From NCBI RefSeq assembly GCF_039655745.1, contig NZ_JBBYXI010000001.1:496001-560000 (forward strand): a stretch of 64,000 nt of DNA, written 5' to 3'. The translations under genes and the position numbers were made by a program. Source of the DNA: Hohaiivirga grylli. GTDB lineage: Bacteria; Pseudomonadota; Alphaproteobacteria; Rhizobiales; Beijerinckiaceae. Shown here piece by piece: positions 43,778 through 53,124 of the stretch (the first letter of the stretch is position 1; the number at the start of each line of letters is the position of its first letter). The notes beneath the pieces are model-generated. The model saw only the letters and a program-made list of their open reading frames with translations. It had not been told where the DNA came from and did not search any database.

Positions 43778-45751
43778 ATGGTTTCTTTTTCCCGTCGCCT
43801 GCTGGCGGCTTCTCTCTCCACAATTGTCGTATCCGTTCCTTTGCAATCGGCTTTAGCTGATGACAGGTTGCCGGAAATCGTAATTACGGCGACCCGTTCT
43901 CCGACTGCTATTTCAGACTCTGGCAGTGCTATTTCGGTTATTACAGCCGATGAAATCGCAAAAAACGTCTCGAACGACATATCGGGTGTTCTGCGCAGTG
44001 TACCTGGTCTTGATGTCAATACATCCGGTGGTCCGGGTTCAGTTACATCTGTTCGTATCCGAGGTGCGGAATCAAAGAATACCCTTGTTCTGATTGACGG
44101 TATCCGGATGAACGACCCGGCCGATACAGGTGGTGGTTTTGACTTTTCCGGTATTGTGCCGGTTGATATCGAACGGATTGAGGTTCTGCGTGGTCCGCAA
44201 TCGGCACTTTATGGTTCCGATGCCATGGGTGGTGTTATTAATATCATTACCAAACGCGGTAAGGGTAAACCTCGCGTAACGGTTTCTGCCGAAGGTGGCA
44301 GTTATGGCTCTAAAGGTCTGAAGGCGAGTGTTTCTGGGAGCAATGGCCCTGTATCCTACGCTTTCTCCGTGAGCGGGTATGACACTGATGGTTATTCCCG
44401 CTATGGTTACCGGATAAAAAGAATTACAAAGGATTTTCCACGTAAGCTGGAGCGCGACCCATCAAAACAGCTCGGCCTGAATGGTCGTCTGGTTTTCGCT
44501 TTAAATGATACGACAGAGCTGGAAATCGGCGGATATTCTTCACTTAACGTATCCGATTATGATTCCGGCTGGGGCGATTTTCCGGATACACCATCACGTT
44601 CCCGTCAAGGGCTGCTTGATGGCTATGTGCGATTGAAAAATCTGATGTTCAATGGGCGCCTGACCAATCAGATCACTATTTCAGGAAATGTGACCGATCG
44701 TCGGTACAGAGCGATTGACTTCTATTCCTACGGGTATGGCGCGCCTGAAAAATCCTGGGCTAAAGATTATTATCGCGGAAAGCGTATTGCTGCGGAATAT
44801 CAGGGTGACCTGAAACTTGACCAGTTTGGGACTTTCACTTTTGGCGCCAAAACTGAAAAAGAGTTTATGACGACACATCACGAAGATGTGCTGCCCTATC
44901 CTTCTGCGCGCAAGAAAACAGCGAGCTATGATCAGGTTACCAATTCAGTATATGCCATTCACCAGATCTCTCCGATAAAGAATCTCAGCTTGTCTTTGGG
45001 TGGGCGTATTGATGCGGTAGAAGATGGCAAGCAGTTTAATACATGGCGCGCAACCGCGGCATATGACATCACAGCAACGGATACAATCGTTCGGGCCAGT
45101 ATTGGCACAGGTGCCAAGGCACCAACGCTGTTCCAGTTGAATGATCCATTATACGGTAATCCTGATTTGCGGCCTGAGTACTCTCTGGGCTTTGATGCCG
45201 GTATTGATCAATATCTGTTTGATCGTCGCGTGAAGCTTTCTGCCACTTATTTTGCTAACCGCTTCCGCAATCTGATTGATTTCACTTTCGATCCGGATAC
45301 ATGCCCGACAAGCAGTTATTATGGATGCTATCTTAATGTTAACCGTGCCAGAACCCATGGTCTTGAGCTTTCCGGTACGTTTGAGATTGTTCCTGATTTG
45401 CTGAGTGTGAAAGCAAATTATACTTATATGCGCTCAATAAATGCCGAGACGCATCAAAAGCTCGCCCGCAGACCTGAGCATGAGGGGCGGATTGCTTTCA
45501 CGATTACACCAACCCGTCAGCTGACGATTGAACCGTCTATTGTCTTTGTCGGTGAGCGTTTCTCTTCTGCTAATGAGGTTGGCAAACTTGCGCCATACGC
45601 CAGACTGGACGCGCATGTTGAATATAAAATCGATGATATTTTCACGGTTTATGTTCGTGGAGAGAATTTGACCAACGCCCACTATCAGGAAGTTCTGAAT
45701 TACGGGACCCCCGGGCGCTCTGTTTATGGCGGCCTGAGAGCCAGCTGGTAA
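43778..45751 (+). CDS. btuB: TonB-dependent vitamin B12 receptor, BtuB type
   Basis: 657 residues from the ATG at 43778 (TGGAGG 5-8 nt upstream); a TTG at 43727 would overlap the riboswitch edge. Signal peptide to about residue 29 (LQSALADD), then a TonB box (EIVITATR), a plug domain (about 40-150: RSVPGLDVNTSGGPGSVTSVRIRG, TLVLIDGIRMNDPA, IERIEVLRGPQSALYGSDAMGGVINIITK) and a barrel ending in the aromatic LRASW. The cobalamin riboswitch immediately upstream makes B12 or a related corrinoid the likely ligand. No BtuCDF genes are nearby. A strong hairpin follows the stop. Confidence 0.93.
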   Translation: MVSFSRRLLAASLSTIVVSVPLQSALADDRLPEIVITATRSPTAISDSGSAISVITADEIAKNVSNDISGVLRSVPGLDVNTSGGPGSVTSVRIRGAESKNTLVLIDGIRMNDPADTGGGFDFSGIVPVDIERIEVLRGPQSALYGSDAMGGVINIITKRGKGKPRVTVSAEGGSYGSKGLKASVSGSNGPVSYAFSVSGYDTDGYSRYGYRIKRITKDFPRKLERDPSKQLGLNGRLVFALNDTTELEIGGYSSLNVSDYDSGWGDFPDTPSRSRQGLLDGYVRLKNLMFNGRLTNQITISGNVTDRRYRAIDFYSYGYGAPEKSWAKDYYRGKRIAAEYQGDLKLDQFGTFTFGAKTEKEFMTTHHEDVLPYPSARKKTASYDQVTNSVYAIHQISPIKNLSLSLGGRIDAVEDGKQFNTWRATAAYDITATDTIVRASIGTGAKAPTLFQLNDPLYGNPDLRPEYSLGFDAGIDQYLFDRRVKLSATYFANRFRNLIDFTFDPDTCPTSSYYGCYLNVNRARTHGLELSGTFEIVPDLLSVKANYTYMRSINAETHQKLARRPEHEGRIAFTITPTRQLTIEPSIVFVGERFSSANEVGKLAPYARLDAHVEYKIDDIFTVYVRGENLTNAHYQEVLNYGTPGRSVYGGLRASW

Positions 45752-45761
45752 ATTACTCTGA

Positions 45762-45796
45762 AATAAGGCCTCCCAAGATGATTGGGAGGCCTTATT
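45762..45796 (+). terminator. Terminator of btuB
   Basis: 15-bp stem AATAAGGCCTCCCAA (45762-45776) and TTGGGAGGCCTTATT (45782-45796), loop GATGA. The T-rich part is inside the stem, so termination is likely but the tail is short. Confidence 0.75.
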
Positions 45797-46015
45797 GTAT
45801 GTAGATTTATCCGACTGATATTTGGAAACTCATTAAGCTTTTATTTTCTGCATTCTTCAACGCATTGATTTTATAAGAATTTTTGAATTCTATGAAAATT
45901 TATAGGATTTTGCCCGCTTCTTACCGCCAAGCTGACCGATTCTTGCCATAAGTGTCTGACATATTTCCCGGCAGTTAAGTGTAAATATTAATAAATAAAG
46001 CTGGTTGGAAGAACA

Positions 46016-47059
46016 ATGAAAAAAACTGAGGGGGCGTCGCATGTTTTATGCGCGCATGAATCAAATTTTTCTTTAAGTAATATTAAAAGTAAACTGGGGA
46101 ATAATATAAGAAGCATAAATTTATTTTTTGCATCAGTATGTTTGTCTTTAGGTATACTGACAATTGGCTTGTCTATTAAGGTTGCAACGGCTACAGGTTT
46201 GCCGGCCCAGCCTGCCAATGTTGTGGTCAATACGTCTTACGATGACCAAAGCCTTTCCGCCTGGGAAGAAGCTATGGAGCAGGTGAGAGAGGCTTTTCCG
46301 GCAGATATTGAACCGCCAAGAACTTTTTCTGATCTTGCGTTGCAACGAAAACTCACATGCTCATCTGAAGATATGATCAGTTTTGGCAGTCGAGCTGTCC
46401 CGTGCTGGCTTGTTGAGACAATTGTTCAGGCTGCTTATGAGACAGATACGGATGCGGTCTACCTGTTAGCCCTGGCCGATAAAGAATCCAGTTTTCGATG
46501 GGATGCAAAGGCATCCACATCTACAGCTCGCGGATTGTTTCAGTTTCTGAATGGAACGTGGCTTGAAGTTATTAAAGATTATGGAGCACAGCATAATCTT
46601 GAAGAAGAAGCAGCAGCTATTGTTTCTAAAGGCGGTAAGCTGATGATTGAAGATAAGGTTATGTCTGAGCGGGTTATGAATCTGCGGTATAATCCTTATG
46701 TTGCTGCTGTCATGGCGGCTGAACTTCTCAAGCGTGATGCTGCTCGTGTAGAAGAGCGCCTTGGAAGAGAACTTTTCCGTTCTGAGTATTATTTTACACA
46801 TTTCCTCGGAGCTTCCAGCGCTTCAAAGCTGATGAGAGCAAAGGCGAGTAAACCCTCTACAGCGGCATCAAAGCTGTTGCCTAAAGCAGCTCGCGCCAAC
46901 AAGTCTTTGTTTGTAAGTCGAAAGGGTAAAAAAACGCGGGCGATTACAGTTGCTGAATTTCACCAGCGGCTGGAGGGGATGATGAAATACCGTTTTGAAA
47001 AATATGCAAAATTGGAAACAGCTGTTGTTGCACAGGCAGATATTCCCGAACAGGAATAG
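46016..47059 (+). CDS. Lytic transglycosylase-like protein (SLT domain)
   Basis: 347 residues. A long N-terminus (about 32 polar residues) precedes one hydrophobic segment (about 33-60), which acts as a membrane anchor or uncleaved signal. The SLT lysozyme-like fold lies at about 130-260: catalytic Glu157 in LADKESSF, then TARGLFQFLNGTWLE (the GLxQ-type motif) and RYNPYVAAVMAAELL. It should cleave glycan strands of peptidoglycan in the periplasm. The Lys/Ala-rich C-terminal tail (about 275-310) may bind polymer. It is a single gene, upstream of the convergent MFS gene. Confidence 0.85.
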   Translation: MKKTEGASHVLCAHESNFSLSNIKSKLGNNIRSINLFFASVCLSLGILTIGLSIKVATATGLPAQPANVVVNTSYDDQSLSAWEEAMEQVREAFPADIEPPRTFSDLALQRKLTCSSEDMISFGSRAVPCWLVETIVQAAYETDTDAVYLLALADKESSFRWDAKASTSTARGLFQFLNGTWLEVIKDYGAQHNLEEEAAAIVSKGGKLMIEDKVMSERVMNLRYNPYVAAVMAAELLKRDAARVEERLGRELFRSEYYFTHFLGASSASKLMRAKASKPSTAASKLLPKAARANKSLFVSRKGKKTRAITVAEFHQRLEGMMKYRFEKYAKLETAVVAQADIPEQE

Positions 47060-47095
47060 GGTCTAATCGGAAAGCTGGCAGATGACTTCCACGAT

Positions 47096-48373
47096 CTAAC
47101 TCCCTGTCGTGGAAGTTTCTGTTTGTGTGTCTGCTGTTTCCATATCTTCGATGGGTTCAGCTCTTGGATTGAGCGGTGCGGTTGCCGGTGTTGTCGGTGT
47201 CATAATAACAAACCCGCCCTGAACTGGTTCGCGCTTCTTGTAATGAATACGCCATAATACAAAAAGAGCCATCAACAGTGAAACACAGCCTGAGTAAAAG
47301 AACAGGGCCCATGGCGCAAACCGTTCCATGATATATGCTGCAGGAGCAGGGCCAATTGCCATACCTATCGCCCAAAGCATCAGTAGTCCTGAGACAGATG
47401 GTACAATCTCTTCGGCGGGGACAACGTCACAAACATGCGCAACACATACTGCGTAAATGCATAGGGCGATACCACCCCACAAGAATACCGATAGAAAAAC
47501 AAGCGGGATTGAGCCGATAAAAGTAGCTCCTATCGTTAGCATGCAGACCAGAAATGTGCCGCCACCCAGGCCAGCAATAACATAACGCCTGTCATATTTG
47601 TCAGATATAATCCCAAGCGGCCATTGCATAATCAGGCTGCCGCCCTGAATTGCAAAGAGCAGTGCTGCGGCAACGGCTGCGGTCATGCCTAGGCTGGTAC
47701 CATAAACCGTTACAAGATTTGTGATGGGGCCATTCATCAAACCAACAACAAAAGAGCCAATAGCAGCTGAAGGTGCGAGCGTGAATATTCTGCGGATATT
47801 GATGCGGACTGTTGTTGGGGAAGGCGGCTCCTGCGCATTCGCAGCGCAGATAGGGAGCAATGACAGACTCATCAATACAGACACCGCCATAAACAACCCG
47901 TCACTCTTGACGGAGCCAAGCGCAATGCCCAAAGGCGATATGACAAGGGCAATCTTATTGAAAATCATATAGATAGATAAGACACGACCACGATTTTCAG
48001 AGGTAGCGCAAGAGCTGGTCCAGCTATCTGAAACCGTGAATAGCCCCGCCATGGAAATACCTGAAATACAGCGCAGCAATATCCATGATTCTGTACCGGA
48101 GGCCTGCGTAAAGAAGATCGCAACAATCGCTGATATAGCTGCAAGACTTGCAAAAGCGCGAATATGGCCAACTCGCCTAATAAGAATTGGAGTGAAAAGA
48201 CATCCAATCGTGAAGCCAAGTCCATAAGATGTTGCCACATAACCGATAACAACAGTTGAAATGCCTTCGGCCTGCATGCGAAGGGGCAGAAGAGCCTGCC
48301 AAAGCCCATTTGCAGCCTGGAGAAAGGTTACGGTAGCAGTAATTGTCCAGATGAGTTTCAGGGCAGAGCGCAC
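47096..48373 (-). CDS. MFS transporter (YcaD-like)
   Basis: 425 residues with 12 predicted membrane helices and a Thr/Pro-rich cytoplasmic tail of about 45 residues. The segments GYVATSYGLGFTIGCLFTPILIRRVGH (motif A-like loop between helices 2 and 3), WTSSCATSENRGRVLSIYM and GIISDKYDRRYVI (second motif A) are typical of the family that includes E. coli YcaD. Direction and substrate are unknown. It is divergent from the GntR gene at 48657 across 283 bp, which suggests that the regulator controls it. Confidence 0.85.
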   Translation of the reverse strand: MRSALKLIWTITATVTFLQAANGLWQALLPLRMQAEGISTVVIGYVATSYGLGFTIGCLFTPILIRRVGHIRAFASLAAISAIVAIFFTQASGTESWILLRCISGISMAGLFTVSDSWTSSCATSENRGRVLSIYMIFNKIALVISPLGIALGSVKSDGLFMAVSVLMSLSLLPICAANAQEPPSPTTVRINIRRIFTLAPSAAIGSFVVGLMNGPITNLVTVYGTSLGMTAAVAAALLFAIQGGSLIMQWPLGIISDKYDRRYVIAGLGGGTFLVCMLTIGATFIGSIPLVFLSVFLWGGIALCIYAVCVAHVCDVVPAEEIVPSVSGLLMLWAIGMAIGPAPAAYIMERFAPWALFFYSGCVSLLMALFVLWRIHYKKREPVQGGFVIMTPTTPATAPLNPRAEPIEDMETADTQTETSTTGS

Positions 48374-48656
48374 AGCTTGCTTATCTCCACATAGGGCTTA
48401 TTCGCGGCAAATCAGTGTCAGGATACATTGTTGTTACAGCAGACTCTACCCCTAAACGGCTAAGGGTACTATCTGATAACTATACCTTCTTGTATACGAC
48501 TTTATTTCAATTGTATTTTTTACTATGTAATTTTGTCGCACAACTAAAGAATTATTGAAGATTATAACTTTTATTGTATGATATTTATCACAATAAAATA
48601 TCATTTAAATAATTATAAGCCTGATCGGGGGCTGTTTAATATTTAAAAGTGAAATC

Positions 48657-49475
48657 ATGCCAGAGCGTTATACATCAATATCTCTAAGAAATAATCTCCG
48701 GTCGCACGGCGTTACTGAGAATCTTACTTCTGTAGAGACTGAAATTCATGACCGTATCTGGAATGCAATTTTAGATCGGAAGCTTAGACCAGGAGCCAAA
48801 CTGCACGAAGATATGGTGGGAAATGCCTTTGGCGTTAGCCGTACAATCGTGCGTAAGGTCTTCCTTATCATGGAGCAGGAAGGTGTTATTGCCCTTCCGC
48901 TGAACCGCGGAGCATTTGTTGCATCGCCTGCCCCAGATGAAATCAAGCCTTTGCTTGAAACGATAAGACTTGTGATGCCTTATCTGATTACTTGGCTATG
49001 CAATAATCTTGACGACAGTATGCGTGAAAGACTTGAGAGCCACTTCAATATCACAGAAGAGCATGACCTTTCTCAAGAAGTACGTATCCTTCGTCGACTG
49101 GCACATGAACATTACGTGCTTATCGCTGATCTATATGGCAATCCAATTCTCTCTTCTCTTATTGAAAAGGTCATTGTCCGTACAAGTATGGCAATGACAC
49201 TGTATCAGGATACAGTTACAGGCTGGCGTCCAGCTGACAGCAATAAGCAGATTAATGAGGCGATTCTTGAGGGTGATGCAGAAAAAGCTATCAGTATCAT
49301 GATGAATCACCTCGCTCTTATTGAAGCGACGATGCAGTATAATAGCCCAGAAACAACCTTTGATATCAGTTCAATTCTGTCTGCGGATGATGAAGAAATC
49401 TATCCACGCGCCAGAAAGTCAACGAAGGGTCGACCACGCAAAGTTCCAGCAGAAGCGAACGGGGTTAGCCACTAG
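48657..49475 (+). CDS. GntR-family regulator, FadR subfamily (FCD domain)
   Basis: 272 residues. Winged helix at about 28-95 (EIHDRIWNAILDRKLRPGAKLHEDMVGNAFGVSR with IVRKVFLIMEQEGVIALPLNRGAFVA), then an all-helical FCD effector domain (about 105-235) with LRRLAHEHYVLIADLYGN and the metal-ligand-type histidine in NHLALIEATM. The tail RKSTKGRPRKVPAE has an AT-hook-like GRPRK, unusual for the family. The likely target is the divergent MFS gene. The effector is unknown. Confidence 0.9.
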   Translation: MPERYTSISLRNNLRSHGVTENLTSVETEIHDRIWNAILDRKLRPGAKLHEDMVGNAFGVSRTIVRKVFLIMEQEGVIALPLNRGAFVASPAPDEIKPLLETIRLVMPYLITWLCNNLDDSMRERLESHFNITEEHDLSQEVRILRRLAHEHYVLIADLYGNPILSSLIEKVIVRTSMAMTLYQDTVTGWRPADSNKQINEAILEGDAEKAISIMMNHLALIEATMQYNSPETTFDISSILSADDEEIYPRARKSTKGRPRKVPAEANGVSH

Positions 49476-49503
49476 TATCGGGTTATTCCAGTTATGTTTT
49501 AAC

Positions 49504-49527
49504 AAAAAGCCGGGTTTCCGGCTTTTT
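49504..49527 (+). terminator. Terminator of the GntR gene
   Basis: 10-bp stem AAAAAGCCGG (49504-49513) and CCGGCTTTTT (49518-49527), loop GTTT, followed by ATTT. It lies 28 bp after the stop codon. Confidence 0.9.
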
Positions 49528-49628
49528 ATTTGGGCTAGATTTATAATGTTGGGAATTCAATAATTGAGAGAGGCTCGCTTTTTGATGCAATCTCTGCTAG
49601 GAGATGTTGCAACTTCGTTGGTTGGGGT

Positions 49629-49682
49629 TGCTGGTACCCGAGGGTACTATGGTTTATCGAACCGCGGTTTTCGCGGCGTTTT
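49629..49682 (+). promoter_or_regulatory. Structured leader of guaC with terminator-like hairpin
   Basis: Two hairpins lie in the 170-bp region before guaC: GGTACCC-GA-GGGTAC (about 49633-49647) and CCGCG-GTTTT-CGCGG (49662-49676) followed by CGTTTT. The second resembles a weak intrinsic terminator 16 nt before the start codon and could act as an attenuator. No known riboswitch was recognised. Confidence 0.35.
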
Positions 49683-49697
49683 GAAGAGACCCCCAAT

Positions 49698-50744
49698 ATG
49701 CGCATCGAGAGCGATCCTAAGCTTGATTTCAAGGATGTCCTGATACGGCCAAAACGTTCGACGTTGGCTTCCAGATCCAATGTTGATATCAACCGTCAAT
49801 TCAATTTTGTACATACAGGTCGTACATGGTCAGGATTCCCGCTGATTGCAGCCAATATGGATGTGACCGGGACAATTCCGATGGCCAAGACTTTGGCGCG
49901 CATGGGCGCTATGGTTGCCCTGCATAAATACTATTCACCGGAACAGCTGGTTGCTTTCTTCAACTCTGAAGAATCTAAGAATACATTTTACACCATTGGT
50001 ACCAATGAAGCTGACTGGGAAAAGCTGGCTCTTGTGAAGAAGCAGGCTCCCGTCAAGATGATCTGTCTTGATGTTGCCAATGGCTACACCGAGAAGTTCG
50101 TTGAGATGGTTTCGCGTGCCCGTGAGCAGAATAAAGATGCTGTTATCATGGCTGGCAACGTTGTAACCGGCGATATGACAGAAGCTCTTATTCTGGCAGG
50201 TGCTGATATTGTTAAAGTCGGCATTGGACCGGGTTCTGTTTGCACGACCCGTAAGATGACAGGCGTTGGCTATCCTCAGCTATCAGCCGTTATTGAGTGT
50301 GCAGATGCAGCACATGGCCTGAAGGGGCAGGTTTGTGCCGATGGTGGTTGTACCGTCGCGGGTGATATTGCCAAAGCTTATGGTGGTGGTGCTGACTTCG
50401 TTATGCTGGGTGGTATGCTTGCCGGGCACGACGAATGTGAAGGTGAACTTCGCTATGAAGAAAGAGATGGCGAGCAGGTTCCAACTTCTATGGTATTTTA
50501 TGGCATGTCTTCTGATACGGCCATGAATAAATATGCCGGCGGCGTCGCAAAATACCGTGCATCTGAAGGTAAGACTGTTGAAGTTCCATATCGTGGTGCA
50601 GCTGAAGCAACCATGCAGGAAATCATGGGCGGTGTCCGCTCAATGATGACCTATATTGGGGCAACATCTCTGAAAGAAGTGTCCAAGCGGACAACTTTTG
50701 TTATGGTTGGTGCTCAGCTTAATAACGTTTTCGGGAATTCATAA
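49698..50744 (+). CDS. guaC: GMP reductase
   Basis: 348 residues, the length of E. coli GuaC, which reduces GMP to IMP and ammonia with NADPH to recycle guanine nucleotides. The IMPDH/GMPR barrel carries the active loop GIGPGSVCTTRKMTGVGYPQ with the catalytic Cys182, plus LDVANGYTEKF, MAGNVVTGDMTEALILAGAD and CADGGCTVAGDIAKA. The absence of CBS domains distinguishes it from IMP dehydrogenase. The ribosome site is weak (GAAGAG), so the structured leader upstream may matter for its control. Confidence 0.95.
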   Translation: MRIESDPKLDFKDVLIRPKRSTLASRSNVDINRQFNFVHTGRTWSGFPLIAANMDVTGTIPMAKTLARMGAMVALHKYYSPEQLVAFFNSEESKNTFYTIGTNEADWEKLALVKKQAPVKMICLDVANGYTEKFVEMVSRAREQNKDAVIMAGNVVTGDMTEALILAGADIVKVGIGPGSVCTTRKMTGVGYPQLSAVIECADAAHGLKGQVCADGGCTVAGDIAKAYGGGADFVMLGGMLAGHDECEGELRYEERDGEQVPTSMVFYGMSSDTAMNKYAGGVAKYRASEGKTVEVPYRGAAEATMQEIMGGVRSMMTYIGATSLKEVSKRTTFVMVGAQLNNVFGNS

Positions 50745-50767
50745 TTCCGTACATGATTATAACAATG

Positions 50768-50789
50768 ATCGGCAGGGTGACCTGCCGAT
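50768..50789 (+). terminator. Hairpin after guaC, possible terminator
   Basis: Perfect 9-bp stem ATCGGCAGG (50768-50776) and CCTGCCGAT (50781-50789), loop GTGA, 24 bp after the guaC stop. The tail (TGGCTCTG) has few T's, so termination may be partial. Confidence 0.45.
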
Positions 50790-50819
50790 TGGCTCTGCAT
50801 GTGGGATAGGGACAAGTAT

Positions 50820-51755
50820 ATGAATCGGATCGATAATCGCCTGAAGAGCACGCGCAGTAGCAAAAATACCAATTCCTTTACAGCATTCGGACTTGCAGCT
50901 GAGGCTTCGCCCCTGACCTCCGGGCTGTATGTGGTTGCAACACCAATCGGTAACCTGAAAGATATTTCGTTTCGTGCCTTAAACGTATTGGCGGCAGCTG
51001 ATGCTGTTCTGGCGGAAGATACGCGTGTTACAAAAGTTCTTCTGGCTCATTATGGCATTACAACGCCGTTGGTTGCTTATCATGAGTATTCCAATGATGC
51101 AGTTCGCGAGCGGATGTTGCAGCGATTGAGAGAAGGGCAGGTTCTGGCTCTGGTCTCAGATGCCGGAACGCCGCTTGTTTCTGACCCCGGTTATAAACTT
51201 GTTCAGGCTGCAATCGAAGAAGGCTTACCTGTTACGCCTATCCCCGGGCCATCAGCTATTTTGACAGCTCTGGTCGTTTCCGGCCTCCCGAGTGATCGCT
51301 TTTTCTTTGAAGGATTTTTGCCTGCAAAGACTGGGGCGCGTCGCAACAGACTAGCGGAAATTGCAAGTATTCCGGCAACCTTGATGCTGTTTGAATCTCC
51401 GCACCGGTTAACGGAAATGTTGAAGGATGCCGCTGAAGTTTTAGGTGACCGTCCAGCCGCCGTTGCACGTGAGTTGACCAAACTTTATGAGACTGTACGG
51501 CGCGGGACGCTGCAGGAGCTTGCTGATCTTTATGCATCAGAGAGTGCTCCTAAAGGTGAGATTGTTGTTCTGATCGGGCAAAGCCAGAAAGAGACCTCGC
51601 CAGAAGAAAGTCTATCTTTAATCGACGCGCAGCTTACGCAAGAATTGCAGAGGCATTCCATTAAGGATGCAGCAGCAATCGTTGCCAAGGAGACAGGGCA
51701 ACCAAAGCGGGAAGTTTATGCACGAGCAGTGGCCCTGGCACAGAAAAAAGATTGA
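50820..51755 (+). CDS. rsmI: 16S rRNA (cytidine1402-2'-O)-methyltransferase
   Basis: 311 residues from the ATG at 50820 (AGGGA at 7 nt); an ATG at 50799 lacks a ribosome site. The SAM-dependent tetrapyrrole-methylase-like fold has the RsmI blocks LYVVATPIGNLKDISFRAL, LAEDTR, LVSDAGTPLVSDPGYKLV, IPGPSAILTALVVSGL and FFEGFLPAK. It 2'-O-methylates C1402 in the ribosomal P site. It overlaps yraN by 38 nt, an adjacency usual in alphaproteobacteria. Confidence 0.95.
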   Translation: MNRIDNRLKSTRSSKNTNSFTAFGLAAEASPLTSGLYVVATPIGNLKDISFRALNVLAAADAVLAEDTRVTKVLLAHYGITTPLVAYHEYSNDAVRERMLQRLREGQVLALVSDAGTPLVSDPGYKLVQAAIEEGLPVTPIPGPSAILTALVVSGLPSDRFFFEGFLPAKTGARRNRLAEIASIPATLMLFESPHRLTEMLKDAAEVLGDRPAAVARELTKLYETVRRGTLQELADLYASESAPKGEIVVLIGQSQKETSPEESLSLIDAQLTQELQRHSIKDAAAIVAKETGQPKREVYARAVALAQKKD

Positions 51756-52122
51756 TCTGGAGCTTAAGCAAAAACGCAAAGCACATCGCTATGGGTATTT
51801 TGCAGAGTGGCTTGTTCTCTTGTTGTTGATGTTGAAAGGATACCGCCTTCTGGCACGACGCTATGCGGTGCAGGGTGGAGAAATTGATCTGATCATGCGC
51901 CGCGGACAGCTTGTTGTTTTCATTGAGGTGAAAGCAAGAAGGGATTTGCAGTCTGCCATCCATGCGATTGATCATCGTAAATGGCGGAAATTTGCCCGGA
52001 CAGTTCGTGTCTGGTTGCAACGGAACCCCTGGGCGTGCGAGTACTCACTTCGGTGTGATGCGGCCTATATTATCAATGGCTGGCGTATGCACTATATAGA
52101 GGATGCATTTCAATTCGATTGA
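51718..52122 (+). CDS. yraN: YraN family protein (UPF0102), endonuclease-like fold
   Basis: 134 residues from the ATG at 51718, inside the end of rsmI; an in-frame ATG at 51667 would add 17 non-conserved residues. The UPF0102 core is clear: AEWLVLLLLMLKGYRLLARRYAVQGGEIDLIMRRGQLVVFIEVKAR in pieces E..GEIDLI..FIEVKAR, which matches the Holliday-junction-resolvase/restriction endonuclease-like active site (E-x-D-ExK). The biochemical role of the family is not settled. It is coupled to rsmI and followed by gshB. Confidence 0.88.
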   Translation: MHEQWPWHRKKIDLELKQKRKAHRYGYFAEWLVLLLLMLKGYRLLARRYAVQGGEIDLIMRRGQLVVFIEVKARRDLQSAIHAIDHRKWRKFARTVRVWLQRNPWACEYSLRCDAAYIINGWRMHYIEDAFQFD

Positions 52123-52173
52123 TCTGCAATCTTATGGCAAGATGGCGCCTAATTTTGAACAGAAGGTAAGACA

Positions 52174-53124
52174 ATGGCTCTTTCGGTCGCAATCCAGATG
52201 GATTCAATTAAGCACATCCGTATTGGCGGAGATTCGAGCTTTGCCCTTCTGTTAGAGGCGCAACGGCGTGGCCACCGCATATTCCATTACACGCCAGATC
52301 GCCTGTCCATGCGGGATGGTAAAGTCTACGCGGCTATTGAACCCTTACAGGTTAGGGATGAAGAGGGTAACCATGCAATCCTTGGCGAGGCTGTACGGAC
52401 AGATCTCTCTACGATGGATGTCGTACTGCTGCGTCAGGATCCGCCATTCGATCTCTCCTATATCACCACGACCCATCTTTTGGAGCGTATTCATCCTGAG
52501 ACACTAGTGGTGAATGACCCATTCCATGTTCGTAATGCACCAGAGAAACTGTTTGTTACGGCTTATCCGGAGCTGATGCCGGAAACACTGATTACACGTG
52601 ACCGTTCGGAAATTGAAGCTTTCCGCCGGGAATATGGTGACGTTGTCATGAAGCCCCTTTATGGCAATGGTGGTGCGGCCGTATTCAAAGTTTCCAAGGA
52701 AGACCCGAACTTCGGTTCATTATTTGATCTGTTCTCCGTTACGTTCCGTGAACAGTGGGTTGTCCAGAAGTTTCTGCCAAATATCACAAAGGGTGATAAG
52801 CGGATTATTCTCGTTGATGGTGAGCCGATGGGCGCTATCAATCGTGTGCCTGCAGCCCATGATATCCGTTCCAACATGGTGCGTGGTGGTGCAGCTCTGC
52901 CAACAGACCTATCGGCTCGCGAAATGGAAATCTGTGAGGCGATTGGGCCAGCATTGAAGGAAATGGGTCAGATATTCGTTGGTATTGACGTGATTGATGG
53001 TCATCTGACAGAGATCAACGTGACCTCACCAACCGGTATCCGTGCAATCAAGAAGCTTGGTGGTCCTGATCTTGCCGTCTCAATCTGGGATTCAATTGAA
53101 TCGAAGATCGGGACGCTCGGTTAA
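52174..53124 (+). CDS. gshB: Glutathione synthetase
   Basis: 316 residues, E. coli GshB length. It joins gamma-glutamylcysteine and glycine with ATP. ATP-grasp features: VLLRQDPPFDLSYITTTHLLE (substrate region), VVNDPFHVRNAPEKLF, VMKPLYGNGGAAVFKV (ATP-binding lysine and glycine loop), RIILVDGEPMGAINRVPA, DIRSNMVRGG and the metal-binding end GIDVIDGHLTEINVTSPTGIR. Its stop overlaps the hemW stop by 4 nt on the opposite strand. Confidence 0.96.
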   Translation: MALSVAIQMDSIKHIRIGGDSSFALLLEAQRRGHRIFHYTPDRLSMRDGKVYAAIEPLQVRDEEGNHAILGEAVRTDLSTMDVVLLRQDPPFDLSYITTTHLLERIHPETLVVNDPFHVRNAPEKLFVTAYPELMPETLITRDRSEIEAFRREYGDVVMKPLYGNGGAAVFKVSKEDPNFGSLFDLFSVTFREQWVVQKFLPNITKGDKRIILVDGEPMGAINRVPAAHDIRSNMVRGGAALPTDLSAREMEICEAIGPALKEMGQIFVGIDVIDGHLTEINVTSPTGIRAIKKLGGPDLAVSIWDSIESKIGTLG

